Source: JBHIBD01 sp046758865
GTDB lineage: Bacteria > Planctomycetota > Brocadiia > Brocadiales > Bathyanammoxibiaceae
Assembly: GCA_046758865.1 (NCBI GenBank)
Contig: JBHIBD010000045.1
Location: forward strand, 1-16,943
DNA length: 16,943 nucleotides
Direction of reading: 5' to 3'
Positions 1 to 8,100 of the stretch are shown one piece after another. The notes under the pieces are model-generated. The model saw nothing but the letters and a program-made list of their open reading frames with translations. It did not search any database and was not told where the DNA came from. A program made the position numbers and the translations under genes. Position 1 is the stretch's first letter. The number at the start of each line of letters is the position of its first letter.

Positions 1-993
1 TCTGGCGATGCGGCTGAAGAGGTTCTCGACAAGCAGGTTTATGTTGGCGTTGCGCTGAAGCCCGTCCAGTGAGTATTGAATCTCCTCCATTATGTTCGTT
101 ATTACCCCCACAGATAAGCGGCTGGCCTTTGCTCCAATTATGTCTTGGGCATCGTCATTAAAGAGTCCAATCTCACCTGCCCCAACCTTACATAGAAGCA
201 TGTCCCTGTAGTATTCCAGCATAATATACATCCATATCCTCAGACGCGAGCGCCTCCCCTCAAGGCCCCCCTCTTCGGTGTAGGGACACCAATCCAAAAC
301 CTCTTGGGAGATGGAGAAATTGTCCTCAAGGCTCAGGGACGACAGTCTCTCGAGAAGTCTCTGTCTCCTGGTAACGGCCTCCTCGTTAATTAAGCGGGTG
401 GCCCAACCCATGCTGCCGCAGGAGGCCGCGGTGAGCCACTTAAGCCCATCACCCTCCACGCCAAAATTCTCCGCAATAAGCCTTTTAAGTACGTCTGTCT
501 CAAGGGGATGGAATCTCACCGCCTGGCAGCGAGAGACAATAGTCCTTGGCAGTCGCATCAGGGAGGTAGTCACCAATAGAATGACCACCCTAGGGGGAGG
601 TTCTTCCAGGGTTTTTAGCAGGCAGTTAGAGGCCTCTTGGTTCATTTTTTCGGCCTCTTCAATCACAAAGACCCTGCGCCTCAATTTCTTACGAGTGGCT
701 AGCCTCTCCAGTTCCTGTATAGCGCCTATTGTTATCACCTTGTACTCAGGAGTGACCCATAAGAGGTCTGGATTGTCGCCGGCATCTACTGCCTGACACT
801 GTTTGCACACATCGCATGCATCCTCATCTCCCCTTTCGCATAGGAGCGCCCTAGACAGCTCTCTGGCAAAGAGGGCCTTGCCCACGCCCTCCGGACCGTA
901 AAATACGTAGGCGTGCGCTAACCGTCCCCTAGACAGGGCACTCTGGAATTGGTGAACTACATGAGGTTGGGATAAAACTCTCTTAAAAGACAC
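1..993 (-). CDS. holB: DNA polymerase III delta prime subunit, C-terminus cut by window edge
   Basis: Clamp-loader AAA+ subunit that helps load the sliding clamp at replication forks. Translating the minus strand from GTG 993 gives 331 codons with no stop before the left edge. E. coli HolB is about 334 residues, so little is missing. Visible motifs: a Walker A-like loop GPEGVGKA (residues 33-40) whose final Thr/Ser is Ala, as often in delta prime. A zinc-binding C-x7-C-x2-C-x2-C lies at C52, C60, C63 and C66. VFVIEEAE (108-115) is the Walker B region, and TIVSRC (151-156) carries the SRC arginine-finger motif. An in-frame TGA lies two codons upstream, so GTG 993 is the earliest possible start. 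No clear Shine-Dalgarno precedes it. It sits 121 bases downstream of the lipoyl-like gene, separated by a stem-loop, so it may be transcribed separately. DnaX (gamma/tau) is the alternative family, but the length and single short AAA core favour HolB. Confidence 0.9.
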   Translation of the reverse strand, partial: MSFKRVLSQPHVVHQFQSALSRGRLAHAYVFYGPEGVGKALFARELSRALLCERGDEDACDVCKQCQAVDAGDNPDLLWVTPEYKVITIGAIQELERLATRKKLRRRVFVIEEAEKMNQEASNCLLKTLEEPPPRVVILLVTTSLMRLPRTIVSRCQAVRFHPLETDVLKRLIAENFGVEGDGLKWLTAASCGSMGWATRLINEEAVTRRQRLLERLSSLSLEDNFSISQEVLDWCPYTEEGGLEGRRSRLRIWMYIMLEYYRDMLLCKVGAGEIGLFNDDAQDIIGAKASRLSVGVITNIMEEIQYSLDGLQRNANINLLVENLFSRIAR

Positions 994-1028
994 AGTTCAG
1001 AGTGGTCCAATAAAGAAACACAATGCGG

Positions 1029-1067
1029 CATGCCAGTCACGCCGAAGGCGGATCTGTCTCTGGCATG
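1029..1067. repeat. Nested inverted repeat between lipoyl-like gene and holB
   Basis: An 8-bp perfect stem, CATGCCAG (1029-1036) with CTGGCATG (1060-1067), encloses a smaller CGCC-GAA-GGCG hairpin (1040-1050). Read on the minus strand, the flank after the stem is only loosely T-rich. It could therefore be a weak terminator for the lipoate operon, or a dispersed REP-like palindrome. The sequence alone does not decide between them. Confidence 0.5.
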
Positions 1068-1114
1068 ACTTGTCTCGCACGCTACACAAGCTAAAAAGAA
1101 ACTACGAAAGAACC

Positions 1115-1378
1115 TTACGGCCAATCTCCAGCTTCTTCCACGACATCGAGTACCGCCAATACGTCGCCAACCCTGACCACGTCGCCTTCCTTAGCAACTA
1201 TCTCCACTAACCTTCCTGTGGCCGGAGCAGGCACACTGCAAGTGTCATCGTCCACCAGAAGCTCTACAAGGTCCTCTCCCTTTTCCACCTCATCTTCTTC
1301 ATCTACATACCAGCTAGATATGGTGGCCTCTTCTATGACAAGTCCATCAAGATCGGGGAGTTCAACCTCAATCCTCAT
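1115..1378 (-). CDS. Lipoyl/biotinyl-like domain protein lacking the acceptor lysine
   Basis: A free-standing 87-residue domain resembling the E2 lipoyl domain of 2-oxoacid dehydrogenases. It opens with MRIEVELPDLDG, continues with EVEKGEDLVEL (30-40), then SVPAPATGRLVEI and EGDVVRVGDVLAVLD, matching the swung beta-hairpin fold. E2 domains such as E. coli AceF carry GDKASMEVPSP, where the Lys is lipoylated. This protein has VDDDTCSVPAP with the same spacing to the Pro, so Asp44 replaces Lys. Its only lysines are K33 and K63, neither at the hairpin tip. It is strongly acidic. A good Shine-Dalgarno, GGAGAGGG (1386-1393 complement), lies 7 bases before the ATG. It follows lipA by 25 bases and is likely co-transcribed with lpd and lipA. 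It cannot be lipoylated in the usual way. A decoy, scaffold or regulator role is conjecture. Confidence 0.85.
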   Translation of the reverse strand: MRIEVELPDLDGLVIEEATISSWYVDEEDEVEKGEDLVELLVDDDTCSVPAPATGRLVEIVAKEGDVVRVGDVLAVLDVVEEAGDWP

Positions 1379-1403
1379 CTACTTACCCTCTCCAATCCAG
1401 CTT

Positions 1404-2264
1404 TTACACAATACAATATGAACTTCTCACAAACGGTCCTGCGAACACCTCCAAAAAACCCAACTTCCTGGCCATCTCACCATACTCTTCAAATTCCTCT
1501 GGCTCCAGAAATCTCTCCACGGGCAGTTGGTCCTTTGAAGGTCTCAGATACTGCCCGATTGTAACTACCTCACACCCTACACGACGAAGGTCTCTGAGGA
1601 CTTCAAAGACCTCTCCTTTTCTCTCCCCCAGACCCAGCATCAGTCCAGACTTAATACGTATATTTTTACACTCCTTGTTTGAAAATTCAAGTACACGGAG
1701 ACTCCTTTTATAACATGCCTCAGGTCTCACCCTGGGATAAAGCCTGGGTACGGTCTCCACATTGTGGGCAAAGATGTGAGGTCCTGCCTCTAGCACCTTG
1801 CGCACATCATCCAACACCCCACGGAAATCTGGCACTAACACCTCTATTTTCAACCCCTTACGTCTTTTAAGGGCAAGGATAACCCTGCTGAAGTGCCCTG
1901 AACCACCGTCTGGCATGTCATCCCTGGTGACCGAGGTAACTACTACGTGGTGCAGCCCTACAAGCTTTACGGCCCGGGAGAGCCTCTCGGGTTCGTCCTC
2001 CTCGGGGTCTTTAGGACCGCCTTTCTTCACACCACAAAAGCCACATGTCCGGGTGCAGCTATCCCCAAGGACCATAAAGGTAGCTGTACCCCTGGCAAAG
2101 CACTCCATAATATTGGGGCATAATGCCTCCCTGCATACCGTCTTCAGCCGAAATTCATCCAGTGCCTGTACAACCCTACCCGTTGAACCACCGCATATCA
2201 CCCTCTTCTTTAGCCAAGGTGGCAGTCTCGTGGCAACGCCATCGGATGGAACTGACTCCTTCAT
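1404..2264 (-). CDS. lipA: Lipoyl synthase (radical SAM, two 4Fe-4S clusters)
   Basis: Inserts two sulfurs into protein-bound octanoyl chains to make lipoyl groups, consuming S-adenosylmethionine and its own auxiliary cluster. The 286-residue length fits the family. The auxiliary cluster motif is C44-x4-C49-x5-C55. The radical SAM motif is C70-x3-C74-x2-C77 (CTRTCGFC). The C-terminal RSSY (280-283) supplies the conserved serine ligand of the auxiliary cluster. It lies between lpd (21 bases upstream) and the lipoyl-like gene (25 bases downstream), consistent with one transcript. The region before its ATG has GAGGGA about 13 bases away, a distant Shine-Dalgarno, so translation may be coupled to lpd. 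No octanoyltransferase (LipB/LipM) or ligase (LplA) is visible in the window, so the octanoyl supply must be encoded elsewhere. Confidence 0.96.
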   Translation of the reverse strand: MKESVPSDGVATRLPPWLKKRVICGGSTGRVVQALDEFRLKTVCREALCPNIMECFARGTATFMVLGDSCTRTCGFCGVKKGGPKDPEEDEPERLSRAVKLVGLHHVVVTSVTRDDMPDGGSGHFSRVILALKRRKGLKIEVLVPDFRGVLDDVRKVLEAGPHIFAHNVETVPRLYPRVRPEACYKRSLRVLEFSNKECKNIRIKSGLMLGLGERKGEVFEVLRDLRRVGCEVVTIGQYLRPSKDQLPVERFLEPEEFEEYGEMARKLGFLEVFAGPFVRSSYCIV

Positions 2265-2285
2265 GTCTCTATATATCCCTCATAT

Positions 2286-3653
2286 CTACATACCCTCACC
2301 AAGAAACTTCCTGGCCGCCTCTACCAGGGCCTCTGAAAAGGTGGGGTGAACAGGCATACTGGTGGCTAAATCTTCTAAACACATGCCCGCCTTTATGGCC
2401 AGCGTGGCTTCACCTATTAAAAAACTGGCATACGCCCCCAAGATGTGGACACCCAAGACCTTTTCCGATGACGCCTCTACCGTCAACTTGATAAAGCCCC
2501 CTGTGTCCCCTGAGACCCAGGCCTTGCCCAGTTGCCTGAACTCAAATATGCCCGTCTTCACGTCAAGCCCCATCGCCCTTGCGTCCCGCTCACTAAGCCC
2601 CACTGCAGCGACCTCGGGCTGGGAAAAGACGCAGTAGGGCAAGACCCGGTAATCCATTATCGAGTCAAAACCAAGGGCACTCTCCACAGCCACTACCCCC
2701 TGCCGATACGCAACATTGGCCAACTTGCCCCTATCTGTAATATCTCCTACAGCATAGATATTAGGTACACTGGACAGACAGTGCTCATCCACCTCAATAT
2801 ACCCTCGCTGGTCAACGCAAACACCCGTCTCCACAAGTCCCAAGTCACCCGTGTTGGGAACCCTTCCTACACACACCAGGGCCTTTTCTGCCTCCAAAAC
2901 CTCCCCGTCAACATGCGCACGAACACCATCACCCTTCACACCAAGACTCGCTACCGCTGCGCTCGTTATAACCCTCATCCCGGCCCTTATAAATTCCTTC
3001 GCTAGAGCCTCCCCAATGTCTGCATCTATATCATCTAACAGGTGGTCCAACTTCTCCACCAGGGTGACCTCTGCGCCAAACTCATTGAATACATATCCAA
3101 ACTCACAGCCAATGTACCCACCGCCGATAATTATGATGCTTTTTGGCAGCGATTCGAACCGGAGCGCATGGTCACTTGTTACAACCCTGTGACCATCCAC
3201 AGGCAGTGTCGGATGCTCCATCGGGGAAGAGCCAGTGGCAACAATCACCCTAGAGGCCTCTAGCGACCGGATACCACCATCAGGAAGAACTACCTCCACC
3301 TCATTCGGACCCCTAAGTCTGCCCCTACCGCTAACAATTTCCGCTCCACTGTCATCAAATAAGGCTTGCATACTCTTGCGCAGGGCGTTTACGACCTTAT
3401 CCTTTCTCCCACAGGTCCGTTTAAAGTCGAAGGTTGTCCCTTTTACGCCTATACCCCACTCGCTCGCCCTCTTTATTTGGGAAAAAACACCCGCACTCCT
3501 TAGAAGCACTTTAGTGGGTATACACCCCTTATTTAGGCATACCCCACCCAGCTGGTCCTGCTCCACAACGCACACGTTTTCCCCCAATTGAGCAGCACGA
3601 AGTGCCGCAGCCATACCAGCCGGACCAGAACCCAATATGATGAAATTAAGCAC
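2286..3653 (-). CDS. lpd: Dihydrolipoyl dehydrogenase (E3)
   Basis: A flavoprotein that reoxidises dihydrolipoyl groups of 2-oxoacid dehydrogenase complexes or the glycine cleavage H protein, passing electrons to NAD+. The 455-residue protein has the FAD-binding GSGPAG (8-13) and the redox disulfide GGVCLNKGC (C39, C44). The NAD-binding motif is GGGYIG (177-182), and a second FAD motif is IYAVGD. The C-terminal dimer-interface HPTFSE contains H436 and E441, the catalytic His-Glu pair. All residues expected of an active E3 are present. The start is GTG 3651-3653, preceded by AAAGGG (3660-3665 complement) with a 6-base spacer. A nearby upstream ATG is out of frame. It is the first gene of the minus-strand operon and is driven by the promoter at 3732-3760. 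No E1 or E2 gene lies nearby, so its partner complex cannot be read from the window. Confidence 0.95.
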   Translation of the reverse strand: MLNFIILGSGPAGMAAALRAAQLGENVCVVEQDQLGGVCLNKGCIPTKVLLRSAGVFSQIKRASEWGIGVKGTTFDFKRTCGRKDKVVNALRKSMQALFDDSGAEIVSGRGRLRGPNEVEVVLPDGGIRSLEASRVIVATGSSPMEHPTLPVDGHRVVTSDHALRFESLPKSIIIIGGGYIGCEFGYVFNEFGAEVTLVEKLDHLLDDIDADIGEALAKEFIRAGMRVITSAAVASLGVKGDGVRAHVDGEVLEAEKALVCVGRVPNTGDLGLVETGVCVDQRGYIEVDEHCLSSVPNIYAVGDITDRGKLANVAYRQGVVAVESALGFDSIMDYRVLPYCVFSQPEVAAVGLSERDARAMGLDVKTGIFEFRQLGKAWVSGDTGGFIKLTVEASSEKVLGVHILGAYASFLIGEATLAIKAGMCLEDLATSMPVHPTFSEALVEAARKFLGEGM

Positions 3654-3731
3654 ACATAACCCTTTATAATCCTCTCCCTTACAATAGAAATAAAGAATGC
3701 TTTTGGCAGGGGCTACTTTGGGAGTTTGCAG

Positions 3732-3760
3732 ATTATACTGAGCGCCAAAAATCTTGTCAA
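3732..3760 (-). promoter_or_regulatory. Consensus sigma70 promoter for the lpd-lipA operon
   Basis: On the minus strand, TTGACA (complement of 3755-3760) is followed by exactly 17 bases and then TATAAT (complement of 3732-3737). Both boxes match the consensus at 12 of 12 positions. The predicted transcription start is near 3725, giving a leader of about 72 bases before the lpd GTG. A promoter this close to consensus usually implies strong expression or a need for a repressor. Confidence 0.85.
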
Positions 3761-3890
3761 GGATTCGTGCAACGATAAGCCTTCAGTAAAGTGTGGTTTA
3801 ACTTCTCCTAAAAACCCTTATTTCTGGCCCAACGACCGCTTTTATGTGCCCTGACCACAGTTAATTGGAAATTCACGCCACAACCTCCAC

Positions 3891-3919
3891 TTGACAGAGA
3901 CGCTTGATGGGGATAGTAT
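3891..3919 (+). promoter_or_regulatory. Probable sigma70 promoter for carA-carB
   Basis: TTGACA (3891-3896) matches the -35 consensus perfectly. A 17-base spacer leads to TAGTAT (3914-3919), a 4-of-6 match to the -10. The expected start is near 3926, about 37 bases before the carA ATG. That leader is too short for a PyrR-type attenuator. A second -10-like TATGAT at 3934-3939 has no matching -35. Confidence 0.65.
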
Positions 3920-3962
3920 TAACTTAATTTGGATATGATGAGCCTCTACTCTATATAACATT

Positions 3963-5087
3963 ATGAAGAAAAGGGCCTTATTAGTACTCACAGATGGTGC
4001 CCTTTATGAAGGATGGTCCTTTGGCGCTGAGGGAGAGACCAGGGGGGAAGTTGTTTTTAATACGGGCATCACGGGGTACCAGGAGGTCCTCACCGACCCC
4101 TCCTACAAGGGCCAGATTGTCACACTAACCTACCCGCTCGTAGGAAACTACGGGGTAAACCTGGAAGATAATGAATCCTCACAGCTATACCTCAACGGTT
4201 TCATAGTCAAGGAGTATAGCGCACATCCAAGTAACTGGCGCTCTAAGGCAAGCCTGGGTGCACTCCTGAAGGCCCACCGTATAGTAGGCATCCAGGGCCT
4301 TGACACCCGTGCACTCACCAGACACATACGCGACCACGGCGAGCAGGTGGGCGTCATATCCACCGAGGACCTCGACCCAGAGAGTCTGCAGGCAAAGGCA
4401 AAAGGCACACCCGGCCTGGTGGGCCGCGACCTTGTTAAAGAGGTTACCACCTCGAGGGTGTACGACTGGGATTCCACCGAAAGGAAAGAGAAGAAAGGTG
4501 CCCGCTTCCATGTGGTCGTCTATGACTGTGGCGTAAAATACAACATTCTCAGGAGTCTGGCGCAACTGGGGGCAAGGGTAACGGTTGTTCCTGCCATGAC
4601 TGGCCCTGAAGATGTCCTGTCTATGGAGCCTGACGGCATCCTCATATCAAATGGCCCAGGTGACCCTGAGCCAATTGCATACATGATAGAAAACATCAGG
4701 GGGCTACTTGGCAAGAGGCCGGTTATGGGTATTTGCCTGGGGCACCAGCTCATGGCACTGGCACTTGGACTAAAGACGTATAAGCTAAAATTCGGACACC
4801 ATGGCGGCAACCACCCCGTCATGGACCTCTCCACCAGAAAGGTGGAGATTACCACCCAGAACCACTCATTTGCTGTGGCAGCAAACGGCGGTGTTTGTAA
4901 TACGCCATTCGGCAGGGTAGAGGTCAGCCATACAAATCTTAACGATAAATCCGTAGAGGGCCTGAGGTGTCTGGACATACGGGCATTCTCCGTCCAGCAT
5001 CACCCGGAGGCCGCCCCCGGCCCACACGATGCAGGGTACATGTTTAAGAGGTTTTTGGAGATTATAGAGGCAAGAAAAGAAACATAG
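3963..5087 (+). CDS. carA: Carbamoyl-phosphate synthase small (glutaminase) chain
   Basis: Hydrolyses glutamine and channels ammonia to CarB for carbamoyl phosphate, the shared precursor of arginine and pyrimidines. The 374 residues comprise an N-terminal CarA-specific domain (about 1-150, with VVFNTGITGYQEVLTDPSY) and a class I glutamine amidotransferase domain (about 183-370). The nucleophile is C258 in GICLGHQ, and the His-Glu pair is H347 and E349 in HHPEAAPGPHDA. NGPGDP (230-235) forms the oxyanion strand. ATG 3963 is the only usable start, because an in-frame TGA lies seven codons upstream. No Shine-Dalgarno is visible. carB follows after 109 bases on the same strand, so the two chains are likely made from one transcript from the promoter at 3891-3919. 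Confidence 0.97.
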   Translation: MKKRALLVLTDGALYEGWSFGAEGETRGEVVFNTGITGYQEVLTDPSYKGQIVTLTYPLVGNYGVNLEDNESSQLYLNGFIVKEYSAHPSNWRSKASLGALLKAHRIVGIQGLDTRALTRHIRDHGEQVGVISTEDLDPESLQAKAKGTPGLVGRDLVKEVTTSRVYDWDSTERKEKKGARFHVVVYDCGVKYNILRSLAQLGARVTVVPAMTGPEDVLSMEPDGILISNGPGDPEPIAYMIENIRGLLGKRPVMGICLGHQLMALALGLKTYKLKFGHHGGNHPVMDLSTRKVEITTQNHSFAVAANGGVCNTPFGRVEVSHTNLNDKSVEGLRCLDIRAFSVQHHPEAAPGPHDAGYMFKRFLEIIEARKET

Positions 5088-5158
5088 CATGGATTACATG
5101 CTACAAAAACAGAAGGATGTGTAGGTACGAACTCACCCGTACGTGACCCTTAGCAAAA

Positions 5159-5178
5159 CGTCGGAGCAAGCTCCGACG
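5159..5178. repeat. Perfect palindromic stem-loop between carA and carB
   Basis: CGTCGGAGC (5159-5167) pairs perfectly with GCTCCGACG (5170-5178), leaving only AA between the arms. It ends 18 bases before the carB ATG and is followed by CTAC, not a T tract, so it is not an intrinsic terminator. GC-rich palindromes of this style are typical of REP-like dispersed elements. Here it could also stabilise the carA message or tune carB translation. Confidence 0.7.
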
Positions 5179-5196
5179 CTACAAAGACAATAAATA

Positions 5197-8100
5197 ATGC
5201 CAAAGCGTACAGACATACAAAAGATACTCATAATAGGCTCTGGGCCTATTGTTATAGGACAGGCATGTGAGTTCGACTACTCGGGTACCCAGGCCTGTAA
5301 GGCCCTGAGGGAAGAGGGTTTCGAGATAGTGCTGGTCAACTCTAACCCCGCCACCATCATGACTGACCCGGAGATGGCAGACTCTACCTACATAGAGCCA
5401 TTAGTCCCCGACGTGCTGGAACGAATCATCGAAAAAGAACGGCCCCAGGCACTCCTGCCCACCCTGGGCGGCCAGACTGCCCTCAACCTGGCGGTAAGCC
5501 TGGCGGAATCAGGGGTGCTGGAGCAGTATGACGTGGAACTAATAGGTGCCGGACTGGACGCCATAAAGAAGGCAGAGGACCGCAGTCTCTTCAAGGAGTC
5601 CATGAATCAGATAGGCCTCGGTGTACCCCCAAGCCGGTACGTAAAGACCATGGAAGAGGCAATAGATATAGTCGGGCGTATAGGTGGCTTCCCCGTAATA
5701 ATACGCCCGTCTTTCACCTTGGGTGGGGCCGGCGGCAACATCGCCAGGGACATTGAAGAGTACAAGGAATTGGTAAGGCACGGGCTTGACCTGAGCCCTG
5801 TCCATGAGGTCCTGATAGAACACTCCGTCCTGGGCTGGAAGGAATACGAGCTGGAGGTGATGAGAGATGCAAAGGACAACGTAGTAATCATCTGCTCCAT
5901 CGAGAACCTCGACCCAATGGGAATACACACCGGCGACAGCATCACAGTAGCGCCAGCCCAGACCCTTACCGACCGCGAGTATCAGCTCATGAGGGACGCT
6001 GCAATAAAGATTATCAGGGAGATTGGGGTAGATACGGGGGGTTCCAACATACAGTTTGCCGTCAACCAGGATACAGGCGAGATGCTGGCCATTGAGATGA
6101 ATCCAAGGGTATCGCGCAGCTCCGCACTCGCATCTAAGGCCACGGGTTTCCCTATAGCCAAGATAGCGGCAAAGCTTGCCGTCGGCTACACTCTGGATGA
6201 GATACCCAATGACATCACGCGCTATACCCCGGCCTCGTTTGAGCCCACAATAGATTACTGTGTGGTGAAATACCCGCGGTTTAACTTTGAGAAATTCCCC
6301 GAGGCCGATGAGAGGCTTACCACACAGATGAAGTCTGTGGGTGAGGTGATGGCCATTGGACGTACCTTTAAAGAGGCGCTGGGAAAGGCTGTAAGGTCTC
6401 TTGAGATAGACCGCCACGGCTTAAGGCTAGAATTTTCCCGCGGCATGACAGATGACCAGAAGAGAACCGCCGTCAGGGAGCGCCTGGCAGGGCCTACATG
6501 GGACAGGCTCTGGTACGTTGCCGAGGGCCTCAGGATGGGCATCAGCATAGACGAGCTATACGGGCTGACAAAGATAGACCCTTGGTTCCTACACAATGTG
6601 AAAGAAATTATAGATATAGAAGGCCGAGTAAAGGCCGAGAGGTTTCTTGGTCCGGAAACGCTGCGGGAGGCAAAGGGCGCCGGTGTCTCAGACAGCCGCC
6701 TTGCCCAGCTCACAGACTCTACGGAGTCCTCCGTCAGGACCCTCAGGCACAAACACGGCATAAGGCCCGTGTACAAGCGTGTTGACACCTGTGCCGCAGA
6801 GTTCAAGGCCTACACCCCATACCTCTACTCCACCTATGAGACAGAGTGCGAAGCAGAGCCTACCGACAGGAAAAAGGTGATAATTCTCGGCAGCGGCCCC
6901 AACCGCATAGGACAGGGGATTGAGTTTGACTACTGCTGCGTACACTCGGTGATGGCACTAAGGGAGATGGGCTACGAGACGATAATGGTCAACTGTAACC
7001 CAGAGACGGTGAGCACGGACTATGACACCTCCGACAGGCTCTACTTCGAGCCTTTGACGCTGGAAGATACATTGGAGATAGTGGCAAAGGAAAACCCCCT
7101 AGGGGTGATTGTCCAGTTCGGCGGCCAGACACCCCTCAAGCTAGCAGTTCCATTAGAAAAAGAAGGCATCAAGATATTGGGAACATCTCCTGAGAGCATC
7201 GACCGTGCAGAGGACAGGGAGCGGTTTGCCCAGCTCCTCAGAAAGTTGGGCCTAAAACAACCCGACAACGGGTGTGCCCGTTCACTGGAAGAGGCCGTTG
7301 AGACGGCCGAGGCCATTGGCTATCCGATTCTATTGAGGCCATCCTACATACTGGGTGGCCGCGCCATGCAGGTGGTATTCGATAAGGAATCCCTCGATAA
7401 ATACATCCATAGGGCAACAGAGGTCTCACCCAGCCATCCCGTCCTGATAGACAAATTCCTTGAAGATGCGGTGGAGATTGACGTAGATGCTGTGGCCGAT
7501 GGAAAAGACATCCTCATCGGTGGAGTTATGGAACATATAGAGGCCGCAGGTATCCACTCCGGCGACAGCTCCTGTGCCATACCTCCACATTCACTGAAGC
7601 GCAGTATTTTAGAAGAGCTGGAGAGACAGACCAAACTCCTTGCGCTCGAACTAAATGTAAAAGGTCTAATAAATATACAATATGCCGTAAAGGATGACGA
7701 GGTATTTGTGTTAGAGGTAAACCCCAGGGCGTCCCGAACCGTGCCCTTTGTGAGCAAGGCTATTGGCATCCCACTTGCGAAGGTGGCGACCAAGGCCATC
7801 GTGGGCGCAACGCTCAGAGAAATTGGTATACATACGCGACACGAGTTCCCATACACCGCCGTCAAGGAGGCCGTCCTCCCATTCATAAAATTCCCTGGTG
7901 CGGATACCATTCTGGGGCCCGAGATGAAGTCCACAGGCGAGGTAATGGGGCTAGACAGCAATTTTGGTACGGCTTACGCAAAGAGCCAGATGGGGCAGGA
8001 CGGTTGCCTGCCCACGGTGGGGACAGTGTTCATCAGCGTCAAGAACAGGGACAAGCCGCAAGCCGTAAATATTGCGAAGACCTTACATGGGCTGGGCTTC

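Larger units (their letters stand above)
3654..3962. other. Divergent intergenic region between lpd and carA
   Basis: These 309 bases hold no convincing gene on either strand. They carry two outward-facing sigma70-type promoters, one for lpd and one for carA, whose -35 boxes are about 130 bases apart. The stretch between them (3761-3890) is AT-rich in places. I saw no clear operator palindrome, riboswitch or attenuator in it. Confidence 0.7.

Noticed and set aside
311..796. Open frame of 161 codons on the plus strand
   Set aside because: It is antisense to the HolB coding region, which carries clear clamp-loader motifs. The plus-strand translation is serine-rich with no recognisable domain.
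1798..2349. Open frame of 183 codons on the plus strand over lipA
   Set aside because: It is antisense to LipA, including its cysteine motifs, and has no independent protein signature.
3665..3670. Perfect TATAAT on the plus strand near the lpd start
   Set aside because: No -35 box lies at suitable spacing, and the site overlaps the lpd leader. The functional-looking promoter for that gene is on the other strand at 3732-3760.
5126..5142. GTACG/CGTAC inverted repeat in the carA-carB gap
   Set aside because: The arms are only 5 bp around an 8-base loop, which is too weak to call beside the much stronger palindrome at 5159-5178.
5539..6417. Long open frame of 292 codons on the minus strand inside carB
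   Set aside because: It lies antisense to an unmistakable CarB ATP-grasp region. The translation shows no family motif, and long antisense frames are common opposite GC-biased codons.
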